From: DASZBX01 sp035943635
Lineage (GTDB): Bacteria > Actinomycetota > Actinomycetes > Streptomycetales > Catenulisporaceae
DNA: 64,000 bases
Assembly: GCA_035943635.1 (NCBI GenBank)
Contig: DASZBX010000065.1
Location: 41,584-105,583, forward strand
Direction: 5' to 3'
Part shown: positions 43,249 to 52,191 of the stretch, piece by piece
Layout: the number at the start of each line of letters is the position of its first letter
Numbering within the stretch: position 1 is the first letter of the stretch
Notes under the pieces: model-generated
Seen by the model: the letters and a program-made list of their open reading frames with translations, nothing else
What the model was told of the DNA's origin: nothing
Database searches by the model: none
Translations under genes and position numbers: made by a program

Positions 43249-45417
43249 TCACTTCTCTAGGGTGGTTACCTCTCGGCTGAGCAGCACCACGGCGGCGTAC
43301 CCGGCGAGGGTGTAGCGGCGTGGATGGTCCAGGGCCGGCTCCCGGCCCGGCGGATGGGAGTCGTTCGGCGGTTCGGCGCCGGAGTCGGCGGCCAGCGTCC
43401 AGATCCGGCCGGCCGGCGGCGCGGGCAGTTCGAGTTCGAGCGGCCGGTCGTGCGCGCTCATCGCGATGTACACGTCCGCGTCCGACCGGCCGTGCTCCTC
43501 GGCGGCGTGCTCGCCGCAGCGCAGCAGGGCCAGCACCCGGTCGTGGTGCTGCCAGCTCGGCTCCCAGGGCCGCACGCCGTGCCAGCTGACGTCCGGGTAG
43601 CCGCTGCCGACCCGGTCGGTGCCGTGCGGGTGCGAGACCCGCCGCAGCACCGGGTGGTCCCGGCGCAGGGCGATCAGGTTCGCGGTGAACCGCAGCAGCG
43701 CGGCGTTGGACCGCACCAGGGCCCAGTCGAACCAGGAGATCTCATTGTCCTGACAGTACGCGTTGTTGTTCCCCTGCTGGGTGCGCCCGACCTCGTCGCC
43801 GGCCGTGATCATCGGGATTCCGGCGCTGGTCAACAGGATCGTGAGCGCGGTCTTCATCCGCACCAGCCGCAGCCGGGCGATCCGCCGGTCCTCGGTCGGG
43901 CCCTCCGCGCCGCCGTTCCAGCCGCGCACGCCGTCCTCCCCGTCGCGGTTGCCCTCGCCGTTCTCCGCGTTGCGCTTGTGCTCGTAGGAGACGAGGTCGT
44001 GCAGGGTGAACCCGTCGTGCGCGGTGACGAAGTTGATCGAGGCCGTGGCCCCGCGGCCGGCGTACAGGTCCGGGGACCCGGCGATCCGGGCGGCCAGCTC
44101 CCCGGTGGTGCCGTGCTCCCCGCCGAGGAAGCGGCGCACGCAGTCGCGGAACCGGCCGTTCCACTCGGACCAGCGCCCGTACGCCGGGAAGCTGCCGACC
44201 TGGTAGAGCCCGGCCGCGTCCCAGGCCTCGGCGACCAGCTTGGTCCGGCGCAGCACCGGATCGTGCGCGAGCTGTTCGAGCAGCGGCGGATTGGGCAGCA
44301 CCGCGCCGTCGGCCCCGCGCCCGAGGATCGAGGCCAGATCGAAGCGGAACCCGTCGATCCGGTACTCGGTCACCCAGTAGCGCAGGCAGTCCACGACCAG
44401 GTCGCGCACGATCGGATGGTTGCAGTTGACGGTGTTGCCCGCGCCGCTGAAATTCCGGTAGGACCCGTCCGGCCCGAGCATGTAGTAGGCCTCGTTGTCC
44501 AGGCCGCGCAGGGAGATCGTCGGGCCGAGTTCGTTGCCCTCGGCGGTGTGGTTGAACACGACGTCCAGGAAGACCTCGATGCCGTGCGCGTGCAGGTCCT
44601 TGACCATGGCCTTGAACTCGTCGGCCTGCATGCCGAGGCAGCCGGTGGCCGCGTAGGCCGCCTTGGGTGCGAAAAACCCGACGGTGTTGTAACCCCAGTA
44701 GTCCGGCAGCGCACGCCCGTCCGGCCCGTGCCTCGGGTTGTCGGTCTCGTCGAACTCGAACACGGGCATCAGCTCCACGCAGTTCACCCCGAGCTCCAGC
44801 AGGTACGGGATCTTCTCCCGCAGGCCCGCGTAGCTGCCCGGGGCCGAGACCCCGGAGTTCGGGTGCCGGGTGAATCCGCGCACGTGCAGCTCGTAGACGA
44901 CCAGGTCCTCGGGCGCGTGGCCCGGCGGCCGGTCCCCGGCCCAGTCGAAGTCGTCCAGCAGCAGCCGGCCGCGGAACGGCGCGGGCCGCTCCCGGTCCGG
45001 CGCGCGGCCCCACTCCCCGGCGCCGGAGACCAGCCGGGCGTACGGATCGAGCAGGACCCGGCCCGGATCGAACCGGTCGGCCGGCCCCGGATGCTCGGGC
45101 CCGGCGACCCGGAAGCCGTACTCGAACCCCTCCGGATCGAGCCCGTAGACGGTGATCGCGTACACGCCGCCGACCCGGAACCGCTCGGGGATCGGCAGTT
45201 CGGCGCTCGGCTCGCGGGCCCCGGGCTCGAACAGCACCAGGCTGACCGCACTGGCCTTGTCCGCGTACACGGCGAAGTTCACCGCGCCGCCGGGAGCCGT
45301 CGTGGCGCCCAGCGGCAGGGGCCGGCCGCGCCGGACCGGATGGCCGGCCACCAGTTCGGTCGGGTACGCGTCGATCCGCTCCGGCAGCGGCGCGCCCGAG
45401 GTCTCCAGGATGGTCAC
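43249..45417 (-). CDS. glgX: Glycogen debranching enzyme (isoamylase type, GH13)
   Basis: This 722-residue cytoplasmic enzyme cleaves alpha-1,6 branches of limit dextrin. An N-terminal CBM48 (VNFAVYADKASAVSLVLF, residues 45-65 within about 25-125) precedes the TIM barrel. The barrel has VYELHVRGFTRHPNSG, the nucleophile region DGFRFDLASILG, the acid Glu in KLVAEAWDAAGLY and INFVTAHDGFTLHDL. All catalytic residues are present. Its ATG overlaps the stop of the preceding STAS gene by 4 bp and another STAS gene follows 7 bp later. The flanking antagonists suggest glycogen use is tied to the same stress response. Confidence 0.95.
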   Translation of the reverse strand: MTILETSGAPLPERIDAYPTELVAGHPVRRGRPLPLGATTAPGGAVNFAVYADKASAVSLVLFEPGAREPSAELPIPERFRVGGVYAITVYGLDPEGFEYGFRVAGPEHPGPADRFDPGRVLLDPYARLVSGAGEWGRAPDRERPAPFRGRLLLDDFDWAGDRPPGHAPEDLVVYELHVRGFTRHPNSGVSAPGSYAGLREKIPYLLELGVNCVELMPVFEFDETDNPRHGPDGRALPDYWGYNTVGFFAPKAAYAATGCLGMQADEFKAMVKDLHAHGIEVFLDVVFNHTAEGNELGPTISLRGLDNEAYYMLGPDGSYRNFSGAGNTVNCNHPIVRDLVVDCLRYWVTEYRIDGFRFDLASILGRGADGAVLPNPPLLEQLAHDPVLRRTKLVAEAWDAAGLYQVGSFPAYGRWSEWNGRFRDCVRRFLGGEHGTTGELAARIAGSPDLYAGRGATASINFVTAHDGFTLHDLVSYEHKRNAENGEGNRDGEDGVRGWNGGAEGPTEDRRIARLRLVRMKTALTILLTSAGIPMITAGDEVGRTQQGNNNAYCQDNEISWFDWALVRSNAALLRFTANLIALRRDHPVLRRVSHPHGTDRVGSGYPDVSWHGVRPWEPSWQHHDRVLALLRCGEHAAEEHGRSDADVYIAMSAHDRPLELELPAPPAGRIWTLAADSGAEPPNDSHPPGREPALDHPRRYTLAGYAAVVLLSREVTTLEK

Positions 45418-45731
45418 GACGCCTCCGCGGTCTCGACGAACAGGTCCAGGAAACCGGCCGCCCGCATCACGAACCGCAACCGCGTACTCAGACCACTGAT
45501 GACAACCTTAGAACCCTGATCCTGCGCGTTGCGGTAGAGCAGCACCAGGATGCGCAGGCCCGCGCTGGACAGGTAGGTCACCTCCGACAGGTCCACCCGC
45601 AGGTTCTCCACGCCGTACAGCGCGCCGAGCGCCTGTGTCCCGGCCTCCCGGGCGTTCGCGCCGGTGATCTCGCCGGACAGGCGCAGCACCGCCGTGCCGG
45701 TCGCCTCCCCGGGCTCGACGCTCGCCTTCAT
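45414..45731 (-). CDS. STAS-domain anti-sigma factor antagonist (second copy)
   Basis: This 105-residue STAS protein has TAVLRLSGEITGANAREAG and the Ser motif in VTYLSSAGLRILV. It differs clearly from the copy at 42.9 kb, so it is not a recent duplication. It overlaps the stop of the AGE-fusion gene and the start of glgX by 4 bp each. The two paralogues could respond to different inputs or bind the same HATPase with different affinities. Confidence 0.9.
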   Translation of the reverse strand: MKASVEPGEATGTAVLRLSGEITGANAREAGTQALGALYGVENLRVDLSEVTYLSSAGLRILVLLYRNAQDQGSKVVISGLSTRLRFVMRAAGFLDLFVETAEAS

Positions 45732-48274
45732 CGGGTGCTCCCAGGCGCCGCGGCCACCGCGCCGACCGGGTCGATCCGGACCCGGACCTTGACCCGGCCG
45801 TGGACGTCGGGCAGACGCACGGTCAGCCCGTCCCGGTCGTAGTCCTCGTGGTCCCGGCCGTCCACGGTCACGTGGCCGATCCGGGCCCGGCCGGCCGGCA
45901 GCAGGTCCGGCGAGACGTGCAGGACCCGCCCGGGCAGCGCCTCCGGCTCCGGTTTGAAGTGCAGGGTCAGCGGCTTGCCGAAGATGAGCAGGTTGTTGTA
46001 CGTCACGGCGAGCAGGCACAGCTCGGTCGAGTGGTACATGCTCATCGAGTGGCTGCCCTTGAGCCGCTCGGTGCCGAGCAGGAAGGGCAGGCCGTCCGCG
46101 GTGGCGTTGAAGTAGACCCCGCCCTCGTCGTGGTCCAGGAAGAAGGCGTTGTAGAAGAACTCTGCGCTGCGCGCCTCGGCCAGGAACTGCGGGTCGCCGC
46201 CGACGCCGTGCAGCACCAGGTAGGCGAGGATCGCCTGTTCCTGCTGCCACCACGCCTTCCGGTCGTGCCAGGCGAAGCGGCGGCGCTGCTCGCCCGGCCG
46301 CAGCGCCCGCTCGACCACGTCGTACCAGCCGCCGCGCTGGCGGTCCGCGCCGACGCCGGGCATGGTGCGCCCGATCTGCTCGGCCAGCCGGGTGTACTCC
46401 GGCTTGGGCCGCAGGGCCGAGACCCGGGTCAGGTTCCAGGCGATCTTCAGGTTGTGCCCGATCACCGCGCGGTCGCGCTGCCAGCCCTGCTCGGCGTCCG
46501 GGGACCAGTCCGCGTGGAACCGCTCCTGCACGAACGGGCTGTCCGCGGCCGGGAAGCGGGCGACGACGGCGTCCTGGGTGGCTTCGAGCATCGCGGCGGC
46601 CCGCGGGTCGCCGGTGGCCAGGTAGTAGTTGATCAGGTAGGCCGGGGCGTGGTCGCCGATCGAGTTCCAGTTCTTGCGCAGCGCGTTGCCGCCGAGCGAG
46701 GGGGTGTCCGGGCGCAGCAGGACCGGGTCGATGTGCGAGAAGTAGCCGCCGTCGACCGGGTCGGCGTAGAAGCGTTCGAACAGGCGCAGGGTGGCCTCCA
46801 CGTCGGAGCGGATCCGCCGGTCCCCGGTCAGCCGGAAGGTCTGCACGGGTCCGGCCAGCGCGTAGATCTGCTCGTAGATCGGCAGGGCGCCGAAGTCGTC
46901 GCCGAACTCGGAGGCGAACAGCGGGTGCTCGCCGGTGCCGTTGACCCGGATGCCGTGGTACCAGTAGACGACGTCCTCGTCGCTGTCGACGAATCTCATG
47001 TGCTCGCGCAGGTACGCCGTGCCCTTCTCGGCGACCTCCAGGTACTCGTCCTTGCCGGTGAGCAGGTAGGCGCTGGCCATGCCGTAGACCAGGCGGGAGA
47101 TCGTGTCGGTCTCCTGCACGTGGTCCCCGGCCTTGTCCCCGCCCAGGCGCAGCACGGTCCGGTAGTCGCGGAAGTCGATCGGGCCGGTGCCGAACTGGGC
47201 CCGGCGGTAGAACCGCGCGATGGCTTCGAGCTGCCGGATCCACCAGTCGCCCTCCTCGAAGCGGTGGTGGCCGGGCCCGGTGCCGGGCAGCAGGATGTCC
47301 TTGGCGTCGAAGCGGGTGGCGTCCTGCTCCGGGTAGAAGAGCCCGGAGACGGCGGCCAGCGCGCCGGGGGCCGGCCGGGCGGCGCCCGGTCCGGCCGGGC
47401 CGGCGGCCGGCTCGTCCAGGTTGCGCAGCAGTCTGATACTCGGCTCGGCGCCCAGGTGCACGGTGTGCCGCACGCCGTCCGCGGTGGTCAGCGCGATGGT
47501 GCCGGCCGCCTCGTCCCGTTCGCCGAGGATCCCGGTGACCAGGTCGCAGTACGGCGCGGCCCCCGAGCGCGGCGACGGCGCCCAGTTCTGCGGTGCGGGA
47601 GTGTCAGGCTCCTGCTTATCAGTGCTCGACCGTGTGGGCGGTCTCACGAGTTCCGGCCTCGGTTGCGGCTCCGGCGCCGGCGCCGGGCTGAACGGCGCCA
47701 GCCGGTCCTCGATCATCCCGATGATCATCTGGGCGAAGTGGTGGCAGTCCTCGCCGGTGCGCGCCGTCACCAGGTCTCCGTCGACCACGACGTCCTGGTC
47801 GACGTAGGTGGCGCCCATGTTGCGCACGTCGCCGATCAGGTTGTTGTGACACACCACCTTGCGCCCGTGCACCAGGTGCGGCGCGGCCGAGACCAGCCAC
47901 AGTCCGTGGCAGATCAGGCCTTTGATGATGTGCGGCCGGGCGAAGGCCCGGCGCAGCAGCTCGGTCGCGGGCGGGAGCTCGTCGACGTCCTGGCTGTAGC
48001 GCAGCCGGTCCGCGACCATGCCGGCCGGGACGATCAGGGCGTGGTAACCGTCCAGCTCGGCGTCGTCGATCTTCTCGACTCCCCGGTCGACGGTGAACGG
48101 CGCCCGGAACTCGTGCCCGTGGAAGGTCAGCGACCGCTGCCCCCACAACCGGGTCAGGAAGCGGACCTCGGCCCCCTCCTCGGCGAAACGCCGCTGGTAG
48201 TAGAAGATCTCGGGCTCGTAGAAGTCGCTTTCCAGCAGGACGCCGACCCGCGCCCCGGCCAGCCGGCCGCTCAT
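45728..48274 (-). CDS. DJ-1/PfpI domain fused to N-acylglucosamine-2-epimerase (AGE) domain
   Basis: This is an 848-residue fusion. Residues 1-190 are a DJ-1/PfpI glutaminase-like domain (VGVLLESDFYEPEIFYYQ) with the nucleophile Cys in IKGLICHGLW (about 122). A Pro-rich linker and a small beta region (about 235-275) follow. An (alpha/alpha)6-barrel of the AGE type fills about 330-770: AEEG-like helices, IGHNLKIAWNLTR and RKAWWQQEQAILAYL with the catalytic-type His. AGE proteins interconvert sugars and DJ-1 proteins act on glycated or aldehyde adducts. I do not know a characterised protein with this combination. ATG at 48274 overlaps the TPP-enzyme stop. Confidence 0.85.
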   Translation of the reverse strand: MSGRLAGARVGVLLESDFYEPEIFYYQRRFAEEGAEVRFLTRLWGQRSLTFHGHEFRAPFTVDRGVEKIDDAELDGYHALIVPAGMVADRLRYSQDVDELPPATELLRRAFARPHIIKGLICHGLWLVSAAPHLVHGRKVVCHNNLIGDVRNMGATYVDQDVVVDGDLVTARTGEDCHHFAQMIIGMIEDRLAPFSPAPAPEPQPRPELVRPPTRSSTDKQEPDTPAPQNWAPSPRSGAAPYCDLVTGILGERDEAAGTIALTTADGVRHTVHLGAEPSIRLLRNLDEPAAGPAGPGAARPAPGALAAVSGLFYPEQDATRFDAKDILLPGTGPGHHRFEEGDWWIRQLEAIARFYRRAQFGTGPIDFRDYRTVLRLGGDKAGDHVQETDTISRLVYGMASAYLLTGKDEYLEVAEKGTAYLREHMRFVDSDEDVVYWYHGIRVNGTGEHPLFASEFGDDFGALPIYEQIYALAGPVQTFRLTGDRRIRSDVEATLRLFERFYADPVDGGYFSHIDPVLLRPDTPSLGGNALRKNWNSIGDHAPAYLINYYLATGDPRAAAMLEATQDAVVARFPAADSPFVQERFHADWSPDAEQGWQRDRAVIGHNLKIAWNLTRVSALRPKPEYTRLAEQIGRTMPGVGADRQRGGWYDVVERALRPGEQRRRFAWHDRKAWWQQEQAILAYLVLHGVGGDPQFLAEARSAEFFYNAFFLDHDEGGVYFNATADGLPFLLGTERLKGSHSMSMYHSTELCLLAVTYNNLLIFGKPLTLHFKPEPEALPGRVLHVSPDLLPAGRARIGHVTVDGRDHEDYDRDGLTVRLPDVHGRVKVRVRIDPVGAVAAAPGSTR

Positions 48275-49935
48275 CGCGTTCCCTCCTCGGTGCGGGGCGA
48301 GCCCTCGGTCAGCAGGTCGACCAGGAACGGCCGGTCGTCGGCGAACATCCGCCGCACCGCCGGGGCGACGTCCTCGGGCCGGTGCACCAGCGCGGCGTCG
48401 ACTCCCTGCGCCCGGGCCAGGCCGCAGAAGTCGATCCGCGGGCCGGCCAGGTCGAAGGACTCCGGCCGCGGCCGGTCGCCCAGGCCGTGGTCGGCCCGGT
48501 ACTGGTCGAGATTGTGGTCCAGCAGCCGGTAGCGGCTGTTGTTGCAGACCACGAACTTGGCCCCGATCCCGTGCCGGGCGGCCGCGGACAGGGCCTGGAT
48601 CGTGTACATCACCCCGCCGTCGCCGGTCACCGCGAGCACCGTGCGGTCCGGCCGGGCCAGCTTGGCGCCCAGCGCCCCGGGCACGCCGACCCCGAGCGAG
48701 CCGCCGCGGGTCTGGAACCACTCCCCCGGCACGTCCGGCGGCAGGTGCCGGGCGAGCACGTCCGAGGCGGTCAGCGCCTCGTCGAAGAGCAGCAGCCCGG
48801 CCGGGTTGGCGGCGGCCACCGCGGCGAAGAAGCGGTCCGGCAGGGTGTCCGGGGCCGGCCGGGCCGCGTCCTGGATCGACCGGGCCCGCGCCGCGTCCAG
48901 CCGCGCGGCCGCCCGGGACCGGCCGTCCGCGCCCAGCGCCGGGCCGAGCCGGCCGGCCAGCGCGTCCAGGCCCGCGGCCGGATCGGCGACCAGGCCGAGG
49001 GTGACCGGGTGGTTCTTCGCGATCTGCTCCGCGACCTGGTCCAGGTGCACGATCGGCGTGCCCGGCGGGAACGGCGCGTCGAACGCCGGGAACACCTCGG
49101 GGAACAGGTAGGTGCCGACGACCAGCACGCCGTCCGCGCCGGCCAGCCTGCGGGCCGTGGCGTGCCCGAACATGTGGCCGAGCTGGCCGCGGTAGAGCGG
49201 GTGGCGGCCGGGCATGTTCAGCTCGCCCGAGTCCACCCCCCACACCTCGGCGCCCCAGAGCTCGGCGATCCGGGCGACCTGGTGCTGCGCCCCGGCCGCG
49301 GCGACCCCGTCGCCGATCAGCAGCACCGGGCGCCGGGCCGGGGCGAGCAGCGCGGCGGCCCGGTCCAGCAGGTGCCCGGCGGGCACCGACTCGGTCCGCG
49401 GGAAGCCGGTCGGGGCCACCGCCTCGGTGTTGTCCTGGTCGAGCACGTCGGCCGGCAGCGCGAGGAACACCGGCCCGCGCGGCGGGGTCATCGCGATCCG
49501 CACCGCCCGTCGCAGGACCCTGAGCAGGGAGCCGGGATCGCTGACCCGGGCGGCGTACTTGGTCACCGGCGCGGCCATCGCCACCAGGTCCACCGCCATC
49601 TGCGCGTCGAAGGCCTCGAAGCGCAGCCCGGCCTCGCCGGCCAGCACCACCAGCGGGCTGTGCCCGCGCAGGGCCTGGTAGAGCATGCCGACCCCGTTGC
49701 CGAGACCGACCCCGCTGTGCAGCTGGACCAGAGCCGGTCCGCCGGTGGCCCGCGCGTACCCGTCGGCCATGGCCACGCAGACGGTTTCCTGCAGGCCTAG
49801 GATGTAGCGCAGGTCCGGATAGTCGGTGAGCGCGTCCAGCAGACCCTGCTCGACGGTGCCCGGATTGCCGAACATGTACTCGAATCCGTCGGCCAGCAAC
49901 TGCTCCACGACGGCCCGGTTGCCCGAGATCGCCAT
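48271..49935 (-). CDS. Thiamine-pyrophosphate-dependent enzyme (acetolactate synthase/benzoylformate decarboxylase-like)
   Basis: This 554-residue, three-domain TPP enzyme has a pyrimidine-binding domain with the activating Glu in LGLQETVCVAMADGYARATG (about 48). A central domain follows, then a PP domain with the cofactor motif TGDGGVMYTIQALSAA (about 438) ending in CNN. It would decarboxylate a 2-keto acid or ligate aldehydes. GGGAGG precedes ATG 49935. It is 29 bp downstream of the PfpI gene and overlaps the DJ-1-AGE gene. It lacks a clear FAD requirement, so it is not assigned as a true acetolactate synthase. Confidence 0.9.
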   Translation of the reverse strand: MAISGNRAVVEQLLADGFEYMFGNPGTVEQGLLDALTDYPDLRYILGLQETVCVAMADGYARATGGPALVQLHSGVGLGNGVGMLYQALRGHSPLVVLAGEAGLRFEAFDAQMAVDLVAMAAPVTKYAARVSDPGSLLRVLRRAVRIAMTPPRGPVFLALPADVLDQDNTEAVAPTGFPRTESVPAGHLLDRAAALLAPARRPVLLIGDGVAAAGAQHQVARIAELWGAEVWGVDSGELNMPGRHPLYRGQLGHMFGHATARRLAGADGVLVVGTYLFPEVFPAFDAPFPPGTPIVHLDQVAEQIAKNHPVTLGLVADPAAGLDALAGRLGPALGADGRSRAAARLDAARARSIQDAARPAPDTLPDRFFAAVAAANPAGLLLFDEALTASDVLARHLPPDVPGEWFQTRGGSLGVGVPGALGAKLARPDRTVLAVTGDGGVMYTIQALSAAARHGIGAKFVVCNNSRYRLLDHNLDQYRADHGLGDRPRPESFDLAGPRIDFCGLARAQGVDAALVHRPEDVAPAVRRMFADDRPFLVDLLTEGSPRTEEGTR

Positions 49936-49964
49936 TTCCGCCTCCCTTCGTGGGTACCGGTCCG

Positions 49965-50801
49965 CTACCAGCCGTAGCGGCGCAGGCCGTGTTCGAGGAC
50001 GTCGACCAGCTTCTCGCCGGTCAGGAAGGAGTCGGGGGTCGAGCGGCCGGTGATGAACGGGTAGTCCACGATCACCGAGACCTCCTTGCCGAAGTTGCCG
50101 ATGAACGCCCCGTCCGGCCCGGTGGCGTCGCGCAGGATGTACTCCAGCGGGTACGGCGGCGGCCCGATCACGAAGTCGGTGCCCAGGAAGCCGGTGCCGT
50201 CCTTGTAGTCGTACTCCTTGCAGTGCCCGGTGACGCGCTTGCCCCACAGGATGCTGCGCCGGTACTCCCAGTCCCGGGCGAAGGCCAGCGGCGCCACACC
50301 GTAGCACTCGGCCGCGATCGGCTTGTCGGCGCGGACGAAGGCCAGGATGAGTTCGTGCAGCCGCTCGTTGTTGGCCAGGTCGACCAGCGGACCGCTGCCG
50401 CCGACGATCAGCAGCGCGTCGTAGTCCTCGAGGTCCTCGGCCACGGTCGCCAGCGTCCGGTGGTAGCGCTCGAGCTTGCGCAGGTAGTCGTCGTCGCTGG
50501 TGTAGGGGCGCTCGGGCACCCAGGACTGCAGGCTGAGCGCGTTGGCCAGCCGGTCGGACTCGTCCACGGCGCGGGTCCGGTCGGCCACCTCCCGGGTGGT
50601 CACCGACCGCCCGAGCGGCGGGTCGACGTAGCCCGGGTCCATGCTCGGCGGCAGCGCGTGCGGCCGCTTGCCGGTGGGCGTGACGAACACGGACTCGTAC
50701 CCGCGCGCGTCGAACGCGGCGAGCGGGCCGATGAGTTCCTCTCCCCAGTACCCGTACTCGGAGAGCACCACCAGGATCCGGGTGGAATTCTTGCGGGACA
50801 T
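49965..50801 (-). CDS. DJ-1/PfpI-family protein (class I glutaminase-like fold)
   Basis: This 278-residue cytoplasmic protein has ILVVLSEYGYWGEELIGPL at the N-terminus, DALLIVGGSGPLVDL, and the nucleophile elbow PIAAECYGVAPLAFA with Cys near 167. Relatives include Hsp31-type chaperones, glyoxalase III and deglycases. It is the first gene of the nine-gene operon, with a strong GGAGGAG site before ATG 50801. An ATG at 50840 would add residues encoded over that site and is rejected. Confidence 0.9.
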   Translation of the reverse strand: MSRKNSTRILVVLSEYGYWGEELIGPLAAFDARGYESVFVTPTGKRPHALPPSMDPGYVDPPLGRSVTTREVADRTRAVDESDRLANALSLQSWVPERPYTSDDDYLRKLERYHRTLATVAEDLEDYDALLIVGGSGPLVDLANNERLHELILAFVRADKPIAAECYGVAPLAFARDWEYRRSILWGKRVTGHCKEYDYKDGTGFLGTDFVIGPPPYPLEYILRDATGPDGAFIGNFGKEVSVIVDYPFITGRSTPDSFLTGEKLVDVLEHGLRRYGW

Positions 50802-50954
50802 AGAGTTTCTCCTCCAGGAGTCGGCGCGGTGCGCGTGCACCCGTCTTCACCGACTGTCGCCGCGATGGCTCGCCCGGCCAACCGAACCAGGGCCCGTAGG
50901 TGCGCAAAGCGTCATCTGCTGCGGGGACTTGGTAAAGTTGTTCGAGCTAGAGGG

Positions 50955-50977
50955 CCTGATTTGCGGGGGAAATCAGG
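50955..50977. promoter_or_regulatory. 8-bp inverted repeat upstream of the nine-gene operon
   Basis: CCTGATTT-GCGGGGG-AAATCAGG is a perfect inverted repeat about 155 bp upstream of the first operon gene (50801). It is the only clear dyad in the 50802-51081 gap and could be an operator or leader structure. Confidence 0.35.
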
Positions 50978-51081
50978 GGTCGTTGAAACTGCCCGGTGGT
51001 CTGACCGCCGCCGCGCAACGCGTCGACGGCTTGCGCCCCGGGCGATGACGCCTCTCGGGGCACGAGCCTCGACGAATCACC

Positions 51082-51885
51082 TCAGCCGACGTTCGCCAGC
51101 TGCGCCGTCTTCCAGCAGTTGGCCGGGTCGTTCCACACGTTGTACACGTTCACCAGGGCCAAACTCAGCTCCGTGATGAACAGCGCGATCTCCAGCGGGG
51201 CGAACGGGCTGAACAGCAGTACGAGCCGGCCCGCGAGGCTGACCACGGTCCAGATCGAGTAGCTGTTGGTGACCGCCTGCCAGAAGAACTTGGCCATGCC
51301 GGTCAGCAGGCCGAACGCGTTGAGCACCTGCAGCGCCTGGTAGACCGCGGTGGGCGAGACGCCGTTGGTGAACAGCGCCTCCAGTTGCGGCAGCAGGCCG
51401 ATGTTGTTGATCCGCTGGCCGAGGTAGTTGGTCAGGCCCTGGCTGACCGGGAGCGCGGACTGCGTGCTCGCGCCGGCCCCGATCAGCGGGGCGCCGACCG
51501 TGCTGGTGCTCCCGATCGGCATCGTGCCGGTGGAGCTCTGCACGCCGTCGAGGTAGATCACCGCCGCGCCGGTCGCCGCGGTCCAGGTGCAGGTGACGTT
51601 GACCCACTTGCCCAGGACCAGCGGCGTGGCGGACACCACCGGGGCGGCCGGTCCGATCTGGAACGAGACCAGTCCGTCCGTCCCGACGCTCACCGCACAG
51701 CCGGGCCGGCCGATCGGGTTGTTGGAGAACACGTACCCGGTCGCGGCGGTCACCACCGGGTTGATCCAGGCCATGATGCTGAAGCCCTCGGCCGTGCCGC
51801 CGGGGTTGACGTTCTCGTCGTTGTAGGGGTCGATGAAGGACTGGCCGGCCAGCGTGGCCGCCGGGGTGTACAGCAGTGCCGCCAC
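51082..51885 (-). CDS. LamG/concanavalin-like domain protein with helical C-terminus
   Basis: This is a 267-residue protein. Residues 5 to about 130 form a LamG-type jelly roll (FSIMAWINPVVTAATGYVFS, GKWVNVTCTWTAATGAAVIY, LDGVQSS). Residues 145-267 are helical and hydrophobic, with PLEIALFITELSLALVNVYN, but there is no signal peptide. The GTG at 51885 is chosen for GGGAGG upstream; ATG at 51909 overlaps that site. It is divergent from the Tat-secreted beta-helix gene and shares its control region. Carbohydrate binding is likely from the fold; its location is unclear. Confidence 0.65.
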   Translation of the reverse strand: MAALLYTPAATLAGQSFIDPYNDENVNPGGTAEGFSIMAWINPVVTAATGYVFSNNPIGRPGCAVSVGTDGLVSFQIGPAAPVVSATPLVLGKWVNVTCTWTAATGAAVIYLDGVQSSTGTMPIGSTSTVGAPLIGAGASTQSALPVSQGLTNYLGQRINNIGLLPQLEALFTNGVSPTAVYQALQVLNAFGLLTGMAKFFWQAVTNSYSIWTVVSLAGRLVLLFSPFAPLEIALFITELSLALVNVYNVWNDPANCWKTAQLANVG

Positions 51886-51970
51886 AGCGCACGGCCCCTC
51901 CCTCGGCATGAACACGGGCCGTCGGCAGCCTCCCGGCGGACCCACTGTGGAAGAGTTCGAAGGAGCCGGA

Positions 51971-51997
51971 AAAATACATCTGACGCGAACGTATTTT
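51971..51997. promoter_or_regulatory. AAAATAC-N13-GTATTTT dyad
   Basis: Perfect 7-bp AT-rich half sites are separated by 13 bp, 86 bp upstream of the LamG gene start. Such long-spaced dyads fit a dimeric regulator of the LamG gene or of the divergent pair. Confidence 0.45.
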
Positions 51998-52157
51998 CGG
52001 CATGGCGGTCGCGAAGGGGGCGCATCAGCGCACGACCATCGCGGCCGGCCGCACCGGATCCCGGGTCGGCCACGCCGCAGCCGAACCGTTCTTCGGCCCG
52101 GCCGAAAAGGAGATCTGCGCCGGTTTCCGGCCATGCCCGCGCCCCCACCACAGAACA

Positions 52158-52186
52158 TTGACGATGCCCTGACTGAGTGCTTAGAT
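52158..52186 (+). promoter_or_regulatory. Candidate promoter of the beta-helix protein gene
   Basis: TTGACG (52158-52163) and TTAGAT (52181-52186) are 17 bp apart, about 72 bp upstream of the GTG start. The LacI-type palindrome begins 5 bp after the -10 box. Confidence 0.45.
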
Positions 52187-52191
52187 CCGCC

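Noticed and set aside
45728..49243. One giant minus-strand protein including part of the TPP region
   Set aside because: The extra N-terminal part is an off-frame reading of the TPP gene. The real start is ATG 48274, overlapping the TPP stop by 4 bp.
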